Assembly: GCF_000155615.1 (NCBI RefSeq)
Contig: NZ_DS989915.1
Span: 409,415-473,414, forward strand
Reading direction: 5' to 3'
DNA from: Alcanivorax sp. DG881
Lineage (GTDB): Bacteria > Pseudomonadota > Gammaproteobacteria > Pseudomonadales > Alcanivoracaceae
Length of the DNA stretch: 64,000 bases
Shown: piece after piece, positions 17,174 to 26,043 of the stretch
How the letters are laid out: each line of letters begins with the position of its first letter
Numbering within the stretch: position 1 is the first letter of the stretch
Made by a program: the position numbers and the translations under genes
The notes under the pieces: model-generated
Databases searched by the model: none
The model's input: the letters and a program-made list of their open reading frames with translations, nothing else
What the model was told of the DNA's origin: nothing

Positions 17174-18601
17174 GTGGCTCAAGACACCCCCAACCTAATC
17201 CAGGGCTCCATTACCCGCGCATTGCTGACCCTGGCGATTCCGATTGTCTTCGCCAATCTTTTGCAGACGGCCTACCAGCTTACCGACACTTTCTGGGTCG
17301 GCCGACTGGGGGCGGATGCCGTTGCTGCGGTGTCGCTCAGCTTCCCCGTTTTGTTTTTCCTTATCTCGTTGGGCATTGGCCTTGCTGTTGCCGGAACAAT
17401 TCTGGTTGCCCAGAACAAGGGCCGCGGTGATCTGGATGCGGTCAATCATGTGGCCGCCCAGGCGTTGATGGGCGTTATCGCCCTCTCCTTGCTGCTCGCT
17501 GCCATCGGCTATTTTATTGCGGCACCGCTGGTGGCATTTCTCGGTGCATCGGCATCCGTGCAGCCCCACGCCACGTCTTATCTACAGGTGTCCTTTCTCG
17601 GGCTGCCGTTCATGTTTGCCTATGTAATTTTTCAGTCGCTGATGCGTGGTGTCGGTGATGTAAAGACACCTCTGCTGATCGTTGCGGGGACGGTGCTGCT
17701 GAATTTCGGGCTCGACCCGTTGCTGATTCTTGGTTATGGCCCGGTGCCCGCTTTAGGGGTCAGCGGCGCCGCTGCTGCCACATTGGCGACCCAGGGGCTG
17801 GCCGCAGTGATCGGTTTGTTTATGCTGTTCTCGGGGCGCTACGGCATTCAGCTTGCCCGTCTGCACATGCGCCCGGATTTGCCCATGTTGTGGCAGTTAT
17901 TTCGACTGGGCCTGCCCGCCGCCGTTGAGCAAGCAACTCGGGCACTGGGCCTGATGCTGATGACCATTTTGGTGGCCGGATTCGGTACCGTTGCGCTGGC
18001 GGCGTACGGTATTGGATCCCGGATGCTGAGTTTTGTGATTATTCCGGCGCTCGGCCTGTCTCAGGCGACCTCTACCGTTGTCGGTCAAAACGTGGGCGCC
18101 GGGCAGCTGGAGCGCGCGGAACACACCACTTACCTCAGTGGTGCCCTGGCGCTGGTGAGTTTGACGCTGGTCGGGGTGGTCAGTTTCTTCCTTGCCGCGC
18201 CGCTGGTTGAGCTTTTCGTGCCCGGCGAGACGGCGGTTATCGAAGAAGGCGCCCGTTTTGTTCGCATCACCGCCCTCTCCTACGGCCTGCTCGGCGCCCA
18301 GATTGTGGTCACCGGGGCCTTTCGCGGCTCGGGCAACACGCTCGCCGCCATGGCCATCGCCTTGATTTCCCTTTGGGTGCTGCAGTTCCCGATTGCCTGG
18401 TTACTCACAGAGCGCACGCAACTGGGCGTGGCCGGAGTATGGATTTCCTATCCGGTTCAAGCCTTTCTGTCGGCGCTGGTTGCCTGGTTATGGTTTAAAC
18501 GCGGGACCTGGAAGCAGAAGAATCTGGTGGGAAGAACCCCTGCAGAAACCCGGGTGGCTCAGTACCCCACCGACACAGTAATGGATACCAATGGGGGCTG
18601 A
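17174..18601 (+). CDS. MATE-family multidrug/sodium efflux transporter
   Basis: About 475 residues with twelve predicted membrane helices. Opening segments LIQGSITRALLTLAIPIVF and QLTDTFWVGRLGADAVAA are MATE hallmarks, repeated in the second half (GLPAAVEQATRALGLMLM). MATE pumps expel cationic drugs using Na+ or H+. I prefer the GTG at 17174, because GGAG lies 5 nt upstream; the ATG at 17159 would add five residues but lacks a ribosome site. A run of nine C bases (17136-17144) sits 30 bp upstream, see findings. Confidence 0.92.
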   Translation: MAQDTPNLIQGSITRALLTLAIPIVFANLLQTAYQLTDTFWVGRLGADAVAAVSLSFPVLFFLISLGIGLAVAGTILVAQNKGRGDLDAVNHVAAQALMGVIALSLLLAAIGYFIAAPLVAFLGASASVQPHATSYLQVSFLGLPFMFAYVIFQSLMRGVGDVKTPLLIVAGTVLLNFGLDPLLILGYGPVPALGVSGAAAATLATQGLAAVIGLFMLFSGRYGIQLARLHMRPDLPMLWQLFRLGLPAAVEQATRALGLMLMTILVAGFGTVALAAYGIGSRMLSFVIIPALGLSQATSTVVGQNVGAGQLERAEHTTYLSGALALVSLTLVGVVSFFLAAPLVELFVPGETAVIEEGARFVRITALSYGLLGAQIVVTGAFRGSGNTLAAMAIALISLWVLQFPIAWLLTERTQLGVAGVWISYPVQAFLSALVAWLWFKRGTWKQKNLVGRTPAETRVAQYPTDTVMDTNGG

Positions 18602-18627
18602 GCCAGTCTTGGGTTCTCTGCTGCATC

Positions 18628-19836
18628 TTATTGAACCGGACGGCTGGTGTGCGCAAACCGGTACGTCATGTTGAACTGCACCCGTGGTGCTTCACTGCGG
18701 TCGCCACCCTGGTTGTCACGCAGGCCGTATGACAGCTCCGCACCATAGCTCAAGGCTGGCGTGTATTGATGTACCGCCGTCAGTGTCCCGTAGCGGGTGC
18801 GCCGCAGCGCTTCGGCCGGCAAGGCGGTGTCGGACTCGATAGTGACTTCCCCGGCGACCATGGCCAGGGTCCATGCGGGGTTGAGTTGCCACTGAGAGCC
18901 CAGATAACCGCCTTGCGCCAGCAGGGGTTGCAGGTCGCGCCCGGCGTAGACATAGCCGTCCATGCCACTGTCGCCAAAGCCGGACAGGTCATTGTAGTAA
19001 TGCGCCATGCCCTGACCGTAACTGCCATTGGCAAGCAGTTTCACGCTGTCGGTGACGTTTATGGCCGCACTGGCCACACCGCCCGTTGCGTTGGCAAATT
19101 GCTGGTCGCCATCCGCGAATTCCACACCGATTTCACGGTTCACCACACCCAGCTTGATGTGCCCGGCGGGTAAACCCTGTTTCCAGGTAGCGATGGCATC
19201 GGGTCTGCGACCCGCAGCGCTGGTCGCGTTGGTGGGATCGTAGACTTCACTGTTCGGATCTTCCAGGGCCAGGGTGAGGTGCTCTCCCTGCCAGCGCACA
19301 CCGGTTTGCCGCGCAAAGATGGCACTGTTGGGGCCCTGAGCATCCAGCGTCAGCGGCCAGGCCGCGCCATCCAGCAAGGCGGTGAAGCCGTAACCTGCAC
19401 GCAGCGGCCCGTTTTCAAAATAGAAATCGCGTATACGCAGCTCATACCGGTCCAGGCTGCCGAACAGGTCCATGGCAAACACCATGTGTGGGCCACTGCC
19501 CTCGCCCACCTGAAACCCAAAGCGGCTGTTCTTGGCACTCATGACGAAATTCTGCTGATCCGTGTCGCCACCGGGAATAGTACTGGGGATCAGTAGTTCG
19601 TCGAAGCCGGCATCCTTGTCATCATAGATGGCATCGACGCTGACGCTGCCGAATACTTTCAAGCTGGGCCAGTTCAGCGCGGGATCAGTCGGCTCATCGC
19701 CGAGACGGGATTTGAGCTGATCTAACTCGGATTGCAGACGACGAATTTCAGCCTGGGTGCTATCCCCATGGGTGGCGCTGGTCAGTGCGGCAAGGCTGAA
19801 AGCAGTCATCCAGACGGTGGTTTTCACCCTGGACAT
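18628..19836 (-). CDS. DcaP-like trimeric outer-membrane porin
   Basis: 402 residues. After a signal peptide (about residues 1-23) comes a short coiled coil (QAEIRRLQSELDQLKSRL), then FGSVSVDAIYDDKD and many alternating amphipathic strands ending with aromatic FNMTYRF near the C-terminus. This layout is that of DcaP-type porins, known from Acinetobacter dicarboxylate uptake and generally used for negatively charged small molecules. The ATG at 19836 has AGGAG 6 nt upstream. The cargo cannot be inferred here. It converges with the MATE gene, 26 bp apart. Confidence 0.85.
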   Translation of the reverse strand: MSRVKTTVWMTAFSLAALTSATHGDSTQAEIRRLQSELDQLKSRLGDEPTDPALNWPSLKVFGSVSVDAIYDDKDAGFDELLIPSTIPGGDTDQQNFVMSAKNSRFGFQVGEGSGPHMVFAMDLFGSLDRYELRIRDFYFENGPLRAGYGFTALLDGAAWPLTLDAQGPNSAIFARQTGVRWQGEHLTLALEDPNSEVYDPTNATSAAGRRPDAIATWKQGLPAGHIKLGVVNREIGVEFADGDQQFANATGGVASAAINVTDSVKLLANGSYGQGMAHYYNDLSGFGDSGMDGYVYAGRDLQPLLAQGGYLGSQWQLNPAWTLAMVAGEVTIESDTALPAEALRRTRYGTLTAVHQYTPALSYGAELSYGLRDNQGGDRSEAPRVQFNMTYRFAHTSRPVQ

Positions 19837-20095
19837 GAAGATCTCCTGAAGGTCCACCGGATCACGGTGGGCGCTCAATGTGGCAGCACCTTTCCCGCTG
19901 CCCTGCCTTGTGGGCGGGGTAAATCGGTATGGCGATGCGTGGAAGGCGCGCAGGATACGGAACTGTCAGGGCGGCAGCCACTAAACGTGCTGTTTATTGG
20001 TGCATAAAAAGTAAAAAATTGACCGGCGGAATGAAACTAACTGCATTGGATGTCGCCAAGGGCGGCAACAAGCTGGCAGGAGAATTGGAGGGGAG
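19837..20095. other. Intergenic region upstream of the porin
   Basis: About 260 bp (300 with the hairpin that follows) between the porin start and the VWA gene end. It should contain the porin promoter. I see an AT-rich patch around 20005-20035 but no confident -35/-10 pair, operator or coding frame. Confidence 0.4.
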
Positions 20096-20126
20096 GCCCC
20101 GGGGTGGCCTTTCGCCACCCGGGGGC
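20096..20126 (-). terminator. GC-rich hairpin downstream of the VWA gene
   Basis: Arms GCCCCGGGGTGGC and GCCACCCGGGGGC pair around a CTTTC loop, 13 bp after the VWA stop on the minus strand. No T-run follows, so it may be a weak terminator or a 3'-end stabiliser. Confidence 0.55.
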
Positions 20127-20138
20127 ATCATTAAGTCT

Positions 20139-21317
20139 TTATTTGCTCAGTTGCCGCATGGCTTTCTCAAGCCCTTCGATGGTCAGCGGGAACATATGGT
20201 GTTCGCAGAGCTGTTTGATCCATTGTGTAGAGGTGGTCATCTGCCAGGCGCGTTCTGGCTCCGGGTTTAGCCACACCACTTTCTCGTAGGTATCGGTGAC
20301 TCGCTGAAACCAGACAGCGCCGGCTTCTTCGTTCCAGTGTTCCACACTGCCGCCTACCGAGTTGACCTCATAGGGGCTCATGGCGGCATCGCCCACGAAA
20401 ATCACCTTGTAGTCACTGCCATACTTGTGCAACACGTCCCAGGTGGAGATTTTCTCATCCCAGCGACGGCGATTATCTTTCCAGACGTACTCATAGATGA
20501 AGTTGTGGAAGTAGAAATACTCCATGTGCTTGAACTCTGCCCGGGCAGCGGAGAATAGCTCTTCGCACAGCTTCACATAGGGGTCCATGGAGCCACCGAT
20601 ATCAAAGAAGATAAGTACTTTGACGCGGTTTTCCTTTTCCGGGCGCATCTTGATATCGAGCAGCCCCGCATTGCGGGCAGTGGACGAAATGGTGTCGTCC
20701 ATGTCCAGCTCTTCATCGCGGCCGGTGCGGGCAAACTTTCGCAGCCGGCGCATGGCCAGCTTGATGTTGCGGGTGCCCAGTTCCACTGAATCATCCAGAT
20801 TGCGGAATTCCCGTTTCTCCCAGACTTTCACGGCTTTCTTGTTCCGTGAAGGCCCGGTCATACGCACCCCTTCGGGGTTTTCGCCGTAACCACCGAACGG
20901 GCTGGTACCACCGGTGCCAACCCACTTGTTGCCGCCCTGGTGACGCTTTTCCTGCTCTTCGAGCCGCTTGCGCAACTCGTCCATGATTTTTTCCAGGCTG
21001 CCGAGCCCCTTGAGTTTCTCGAACTCCTCCGGGCTCAGGTTCTTTTCCAGCTCTTTGCGCAACCACTCGTCCGGGATTACCTTGCTGAGCCAGTCCGGCT
21101 CCAGGTTTTCCAGGCCCTCAAAGTAGTTGGCAAACGCCTGATCAAAGCGGTCGTAGTATTTTTCGTCTTTCACCATGACCGCCCGGCTCAGGAGGTAGAA
21201 ATCCTCAATGGAGCCAAACGCCACATGCGCATGCAGTGCATCGAATAAATCCAGCAGTTCGCGAAGGGTGACAGGCACCCGATAGCGACGCAGATTTTCG
21301 AAAAAACCAATAAGCAT
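20139..21317 (-). CDS. VWA-domain (CoxE-like) protein, partner of MoxR ATPase
   Basis: 392 residues. The N-terminal half is helical and charged; a Gly-rich linker (about residues 128-150) precedes a von Willebrand A domain with the MIDAS motif FFDIGGSMD (D239-x-G-x-S). The protein belongs to the CoxE-like VWA group. Such proteins act with a MoxR AAA+ ATPase, encoded 18 bp upstream, in chaperone-like maturation or metal insertion. No client gene is adjacent, so the target is unknown. The start ATG at 21317 opens MLIGFFENLRRYRVPVT, a conserved family start. Confidence 0.9.
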   Translation of the reverse strand: MLIGFFENLRRYRVPVTLRELLDLFDALHAHVAFGSIEDFYLLSRAVMVKDEKYYDRFDQAFANYFEGLENLEPDWLSKVIPDEWLRKELEKNLSPEEFEKLKGLGSLEKIMDELRKRLEEQEKRHQGGNKWVGTGGTSPFGGYGENPEGVRMTGPSRNKKAVKVWEKREFRNLDDSVELGTRNIKLAMRRLRKFARTGRDEELDMDDTISSTARNAGLLDIKMRPEKENRVKVLIFFDIGGSMDPYVKLCEELFSAARAEFKHMEYFYFHNFIYEYVWKDNRRRWDEKISTWDVLHKYGSDYKVIFVGDAAMSPYEVNSVGGSVEHWNEEAGAVWFQRVTDTYEKVVWLNPEPERAWQMTTSTQWIKQLCEHHMFPLTIEGLEKAMRQLSK

Positions 21318-21335
21318 AGTTTGCCCGTGGACCGG

Positions 21336-22178
21336 TTAGCTTTCGCGGCGATTCATGAACGCCAGACGCTCGAGAAGCTGCACATCTGATTCGTTCTTGA
21401 GCAGCGCGCCGTACAGGGGAGGTACTGCACTTTTGGTGTCGCGGCTACGCAGGATGTCTTCCGGGATATCGTCCGCCATCAACAGCTTGAGCCAATCGAT
21501 CAGCTCACTGGTGGAAGGCTTCTTCTTCAGGCCCGGCACCTTGCGCAAGTCAAAGAAGATTTCCAGCGCTTCACTCACCAGGTTCTTTTTGATCTCGGGG
21601 AAATGCACATCCACGATGGCCTGCATGGTCGTCGCATCGGGGAAGTTGATGTAATGGAAGAAGCAGCGGCGCAGGAAGGCGTCCGGCAGCTCTTTCTCAT
21701 TGTTGGACGTAATGATCACGATCGGGCGCTGTTCCGCCTTGATCAATTCGCCGGTTTCATAAACGAAGAATTCCATCCGATCCAGCTCCTGGAGCAGGTC
21801 GTTGGGGAATTCGATGTCGGCCTTGTCGACTTCGTCGATCAGCAGCACTACCTGACCTTCATGGGTAAAGGCTTCCCAGAGCTTGCCCTTCTTCAGGTAG
21901 TTGGCCACATCTTCGACCCCTTCGGCGCCGAGCTGGGAATCACGCAGGCGGGATACCGCATCGTATTCATACAGGCCCTGCTGTGCCTTGGTGGTGGATT
22001 TCACGTTCCACGACAGCAGTGGCAGACCCAGGGATTCAGCGACCTGTTCGGCCAGCAGCGTTTTGCCGGTACCGGGCTCGCCCTTGATAAGCAGCGGGCG
22101 CTTGAGGGCAATGGCTGCGTTCACGGCCATTTTCAGGTCATCTGTGGCCACATATTGGTCAGTACCCTGAAACTGCAT
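21336..22178 (-). CDS. MoxR-family AAA+ ATPase
   Basis: 280 residues. Walker A GEPGTGKT (33-40), Walker B LLIDEVDKAD (112-121) and sensor region ITSNNEKELPDAFLRRCFFHY are clear, as in MoxR ATPases of about this size. It probably remodels or activates a client together with the VWA protein encoded just downstream. The ATG at 22178 has GGAG 6 nt upstream; an in-frame ATG at 22190 would add MENF. The promoter should lie in the 204-bp divergent gap with rsmE. Confidence 0.93.
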   Translation of the reverse strand: MQFQGTDQYVATDDLKMAVNAAIALKRPLLIKGEPGTGKTLLAEQVAESLGLPLLSWNVKSTTKAQQGLYEYDAVSRLRDSQLGAEGVEDVANYLKKGKLWEAFTHEGQVVLLIDEVDKADIEFPNDLLQELDRMEFFVYETGELIKAEQRPIVIITSNNEKELPDAFLRRCFFHYINFPDATTMQAIVDVHFPEIKKNLVSEALEIFFDLRKVPGLKKKPSTSELIDWLKLLMADDIPEDILRSRDTKSAVPPLYGALLKNESDVQLLERLAFMNRRES

Positions 22179-22382
22179 GAAATTCTCCAAACTGAACAGT
22201 TAATCGAACGGGTGATCAGGCGGCACACTCTAGCAATCCAGTGGCGCCGGGCAAAGGGCTATAATAGCCAAGAAAACAGTGATTTGCGTCAACAGATCGC
22301 CGGCAGTCCCTTGAACGGCGCAGCGCACTGCCGCCATCGACCCGTGTTCTGGTGCGCCACGTGGTGTGCCATAATCCGCGCC

Positions 22383-23099
22383 ATGAATCTGCTGCTGCTG
22401 CATCCCGACCAACACCTGCACGACGCTCTCTGGCGCCTGAATACCCGCCAGTGTGTCCACGTGCGCACCGTGCTTAACCTGGCCGAAGAGCAACAGTGCC
22501 GGGCCGGGCTGTTAGGCGGAAGCACAGGAATGGCCACAGTAAAATCTATAGAAAACAATGAGGTAACGGTTGAATTTAAACCTTTGTCTCACCCGGAAGC
22601 CGCCTTGCCGCTTTCCCTGCTGATGGCGCTGCCTCGCCCCAAAATGCTCAAGCGCATCCTGATCGACGCCACCAGCCTGGGCATCAAACGCATTGTGCTG
22701 ATCAACAGCTGGAAGGTGGACAAGAGCTACTGGCAAACCCCCAACCTGAAAGCCGACCTGCTTCGCGAGAAGATGATTCTGGGGCTGGAACAGGCACGAG
22801 ACACCTGCCTGCCAGAATTGATTCTTGCCCCGCGCTTCAAGCCTTTTGTGGAAGACTCACTGGATGAATGGGCCGGTAGCGGGCAGCGCATCCTGGCTCA
22901 CCCGGGCGATTACCCCACCCTGCCCTGTAACCTGACCGAGCCAGTCACTCTGGCAGTGGGTCCTGAAGGGGGATGGACACCGTACGAAGTGGATATGCTG
23001 CAACGACAGGGCTTTGCCTGTCACAGCTTTGGGGCGAGAATTCTAAGGGTGGAAACCGCATTGCCGGCACTGGTCGGGCGCATAATGCGACTGCCGTAG
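22383..23099 (+). CDS. rsmE: 16S rRNA (uracil-1498-N3)-methyltransferase RsmE
   Basis: 238 residues. The start MNLLLLHPD is inside a longer open frame that is antisense to the MoxR gene, so the true start is the ATG at 22383. LPLSLLMALPRPKMLKRIL, the SPOUT-fold C-terminus with AVGPEGGWTPYEVDML, and FGARILRVETALPALVG are RsmE signatures. The enzyme methylates U1498 of 16S rRNA with S-adenosylmethionine. It is divergent from MoxR and convergent with rluB. Confidence 0.95.
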   Translation: MNLLLLHPDQHLHDALWRLNTRQCVHVRTVLNLAEEQQCRAGLLGGSTGMATVKSIENNEVTVEFKPLSHPEAALPLSLLMALPRPKMLKRILIDATSLGIKRIVLINSWKVDKSYWQTPNLKADLLREKMILGLEQARDTCLPELILAPRFKPFVEDSLDEWAGSGQRILAHPGDYPTLPCNLTEPVTLAVGPEGGWTPYEVDMLQRQGFACHSFGARILRVETALPALVGRIMRLP

Positions 23100-23146
23100 A
23101 AGTAGCACTTGAGCTGCAAAGCCGCCGGCAACCGGTTGCGTGACAT

Positions 23147-23223
23147 GAGTATCGAGTTACGAAAAGCGAAAGCAGAGCGCAGGTCTCTGGTTTTCGAAAC
23201 GCGTTTCTCGCAACTCGATACTC
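23147..23223. repeat. Long imperfect intergenic palindrome between rsmE and rluB
   Basis: Outer arms GAGTATCGAGTT (23147-23158) and AACTCGATACTC (23212-23223) are perfect 12-bp inverted repeats, with further pairing inside (CAGAG with CTCTG; CGAAAA with TTTTCG). It fills the gap between two convergent genes. It looks like a REP-type dispersed element and may also end both transcripts. Copies elsewhere in this window were not seen. Confidence 0.65.
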
Positions 23224-23241
23224 TTCCAGTTCGGCGTCAGC

Positions 23242-24084
23242 CTAGCGGCGGTAAGGCCCGCGGCGGGCCTTACGCGGTGGCTTGCTGCCACTGCGTTGGT
23301 GGCGCAAGCGCGCGCGGCCATAGAGGCCGGTGTATTTCTTGCCCTTGAGCTCCACCTTGTCGATCAGCGCCTTCATCTGTTCCGGCTCCAGTTCCATCCA
23401 GCGGCCCTGACGCAATTGCGGGGGCAGATTCAGGTCCCCAAAGCGGATCCGCATCAGACGCGCCACTTCCAGATCCTGTGACTGAAACAGGCGACGCACT
23501 TCCCGGTACTTGCCGCCGGTCAGCGTTACCTTGTACCAGTGATTGGCGCCTTCTTCGGCGCCACCGGCATCTTCGATGCTGTCGAACTTGGAAACGCCGT
23601 CTTCCAGCAGGACACCATCCAGCATGGCCTGGCGCTTTTCCTGGGTCATGCCGCCACGCACGCGCACGGCATATTCACGGACAAAACCGTTGGAGGGGTG
23701 CATCAACCGGTGGGCCAGCTCACCATCGGTGGTGAACAGCATCATGCCGGTGGTGTTGATATCCAGCCGGCCGACCTGGACCCAGCGCATCCCCTGCAGG
23801 CGCGGCAGGTTATCGAACACCGTCGGGCGCCCTTCCGGGTCGTTGCGCGAGCACACTTCTCCCGGAGGCTTGTGGTACATAATGACCCGCTGAACGGTAT
23901 CTTCTTCGGCCTTCACTTTAATCATCCTGCCATCTACACGTAGGGTATCTTCACTGCCAACCCGGTCACCCAGGGTCGCTACAGTCCCATTGACCGAGAC
24001 GCGACCGTCGCTGATCCAGGTTTCAAGCTCCCGGCGGGAGCCCAGCCCGGCACGGGCCAGGACTTTCTGTAATTTCTCACTCAT
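23242..24084 (-). CDS. rluB: 23S rRNA pseudouridine(2605) synthase RluB
   Basis: 280 residues. An N-terminal S4 RNA-binding domain (MSEKLQKVLARAGLGSRREL) is followed by the pseudouridine synthase domain with GRLDINTTGMMLFT, where D108 is the catalytic Asp, and YREVRRLFQ. A basic tail (PPRKARRGPYRR) is common in RluB. The start overlaps scpB by 8 bp. The last codons contain a 9-bp-arm hairpin (GTAAGGCCC / GGGCCTTAC, 23251-23273). Confidence 0.95.
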   Translation of the reverse strand: MSEKLQKVLARAGLGSRRELETWISDGRVSVNGTVATLGDRVGSEDTLRVDGRMIKVKAEEDTVQRVIMYHKPPGEVCSRNDPEGRPTVFDNLPRLQGMRWVQVGRLDINTTGMMLFTTDGELAHRLMHPSNGFVREYAVRVRGGMTQEKRQAMLDGVLLEDGVSKFDSIEDAGGAEEGANHWYKVTLTGGKYREVRRLFQSQDLEVARLMRIRFGDLNLPPQLRQGRWMELEPEQMKALIDKVELKGKKYTGLYGRARLRHQRSGSKPPRKARRGPYRR

Positions 24085-25030
24085 GGGGCGTTCGGCTTTC
24101 CTCTGCGCTGTCGTTCGGTTCCTGCTCCTGATCAGAAGCCTCTTCTACCGCGACATCATCACTATCGTTTGCAGCGCCGTCCGGTTCTGTGGAGGCATCG
24201 TCCGCCGCCGCGTCATTACGGCTCGGGGCGGGCTCTGCGTCATTGTTTTCGCCGGGCTTGCGACGAAATTCCTGTTCAAAACTGGCAAGCACGGAGTCAA
24301 CCTTGTCCATGCTCATCTGCGTGGAATCGTCGATCTCGGGTTCTGGCTCAAAGCCTGGAATGCTGCCCTGATCCCCCGGCAAGCGTACTTCGTGCTCACC
24401 CAGGCCATCATCGTCAATGTCACCTTCCGAGGCTTCGTCAGCATCGCCCTCGCCTGCCTTGCTGGGCGGCACATCGGTCAGGGCCAGCTCTTCATTGAGC
24501 TTGTCCAGGTCGCGTATCTCTGCCAGCGACGGCAAGTCTTCCAGGCTCTTGAGATCAAAGTAGTCCAGAAACTGCTTGGTGGTCGCGAACATGGCCGGGC
24601 GGCCCGGTACATCGCGATGCCCGACAACACGCACCCAGTTTCGCTCCAGCAAGCTCTTAACGATATGTGAGCTTACCGAAACGCCACGAATTTCTTCGAT
24701 TTCGCCACGAGTAATCGGCTGGCGATAGGCGATCAGGGCCAGGGTCTCCAGGATGGCACGGCTATAGCGCGGCGGCTTTTCCTGCCATAAGCGGCTGACC
24801 CAGGAGCCCAGCTCCGAGCGCGCCTGAAAGCGAAAGCCGGATGCCACTTCCTTGAGAAAAATGCCGCGGCCTTCGTATTCGTCAGCCAGCTGTTCAAGGT
24901 ATTTGGACAAGTCCTGCTTGCTGGGCCGATCTTCTTCATCGAACAAGGCCAGCATGCCGTCACGGTCCAGCGGCCCTTCGGCTACAAGAATGGCGGCTTC
25001 AACAATTCTTTTTATTTGCTCAGCGTCCAC
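24077..25030 (-). CDS. scpB: Segregation and condensation protein ScpB
   Basis: 317 residues. The first 190 or so form the two winged-helix domains of ScpB (MDAEQIKRIVEAAILVAEGP, RYSRAILETLALIAYRQPITRGE read in parts, IVKSLLERNWVRVVGHRD). The remaining 120 residues are an acidic, low-complexity tail rich in Asp, Glu, Ala and Ser, making the protein longer than the usual 200 or so. ScpB bridges SMC heads with ScpA for chromosome segregation. The start is GTG at 25030 with AAGGGG 5 nt upstream, 2 bp after the scpA stop. Confidence 0.95.
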   Translation of the reverse strand: MDAEQIKRIVEAAILVAEGPLDRDGMLALFDEEDRPSKQDLSKYLEQLADEYEGRGIFLKEVASGFRFQARSELGSWVSRLWQEKPPRYSRAILETLALIAYRQPITRGEIEEIRGVSVSSHIVKSLLERNWVRVVGHRDVPGRPAMFATTKQFLDYFDLKSLEDLPSLAEIRDLDKLNEELALTDVPPSKAGEGDADEASEGDIDDDGLGEHEVRLPGDQGSIPGFEPEPEIDDSTQMSMDKVDSVLASFEQEFRRKPGENNDAEPAPSRNDAAADDASTEPDGAANDSDDVAVEEASDQEQEPNDSAEESRTPHE

Positions 25031-25032
25031 GC

Positions 25033-26031
25033 TTACCCCTTGGTTCCATCGTGTGCGTCGTCATCCGCGGCATCAACAGCGCCGGCATCACTTTCATAGG
25101 CATCCGGAGCCGCATCAGGCTCATCGTCGAGCTCGAGGCCGGCAAGCAGGTCAGACTCTTCCAGCACCAGGGTTTTGGCCTTCACATGAATCGGTGCAAA
25201 CGATTCAGTCTGAACCAGCTCGATCAGCGACCCTTTCACCAGTTCCAGCGTGGCGAGAAAGGTCACTACCACACCAAGCTTGCCTTCTTCCGGGTTGAAC
25301 AGCTCGATAAAAGGCACAAAGTCGCGACCTTTCAGCTTGTCCAGCACGCTGGCCATGCGCTCACGGGTAGACAGCTTTTCCCGGGAGATCTGATGGCTTT
25401 CGAACATGTCAGCCCGGTGCATGACTTCTTTGAGCGCCAGCAGCAACTCGCGCATATCCACATCCGGCTGCGCTTTCTCACGGGTGAATTCCGGGCGTTT
25501 GGCTTCGGCGGGGAACACGTCGCGCTCCAGGCGCGGCAGCTCATCAATATCTTCCGCCGCTTTCTTGAAGCGTTCGTATTCCTGCAAGCGACGAATCAGC
25601 TCGGCACGGGGGTCCTCCCCTTCCTCTTCTTCATCGTCCTTGGGGCGCGGCAGCAGCATGCGTGACTTGATCTCACTGAGCATGGCCGCCATGACCAGAT
25701 ATTCTGCCGCCAACTCGAAGTTCATGGCCTTCATCAACTCCACGTACTCCATGTACTGGACGGTGATGGTGGCCACCGGAATATCGAGGATGTCGAGATT
25801 CTGGCGTTTGATCAGGTAGAGCAGTAAATCCAGCGGGCCCTCAAAGGCCTCCAGAAAAACTTCCAGCGCATCCGGCGGAATGTAGAGGTCATCAGGCAGC
25901 TTGGTGATTGCCTTGCCATACACCAGGCCAAACGGCATTTCTGACTGGCTCGGATGCAAGGGCCCCAGCATGGCCGCGGGTGGCTCGGGTGCCGGAGTCT
26001 CTTCTGCCGTGTGCTCTACCGTTTCCGTCAT
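25033..26031 (-). CDS. scpA: Segregation and condensation protein ScpA
   Basis: 332 residues. The kleisin core includes FEGPLDLLLYLIKRQNLDILDIPVA (read from about residue 69), AAEYLVMAAMLSEIKSRMLLP and a C-terminal winged helix LFNPEEGKLGVVVTFLATLELVK. It links SMC to ScpB. A Pro/Glu-rich N-terminal stretch (about 60 residues) and an acidic C-terminal tail (about 30) make it larger than most ScpA proteins. GGAG precedes the ATG at 26031. It follows trpS by 12 bp and precedes scpB by 2 bp. Confidence 0.95.
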   Translation of the reverse strand: MTETVEHTAEETPAPEPPAAMLGPLHPSQSEMPFGLVYGKAITKLPDDLYIPPDALEVFLEAFEGPLDLLLYLIKRQNLDILDIPVATITVQYMEYVELMKAMNFELAAEYLVMAAMLSEIKSRMLLPRPKDDEEEEGEDPRAELIRRLQEYERFKKAAEDIDELPRLERDVFPAEAKRPEFTREKAQPDVDMRELLLALKEVMHRADMFESHQISREKLSTRERMASVLDKLKGRDFVPFIELFNPEEGKLGVVVTFLATLELVKGSLIELVQTESFAPIHVKAKTLVLEESDLLAGLELDDEPDAAPDAYESDAGAVDAADDDAHDGTKG

Positions 26032-26043
26032 GCTCTGCTCCGC

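Noticed and set aside
21603..22382. A long plus-strand open frame running into rsmE
   Set aside because: The first 260 codons are antisense to the MoxR ATPase. Only the part from ATG 22383 resembles a protein family (RsmE).
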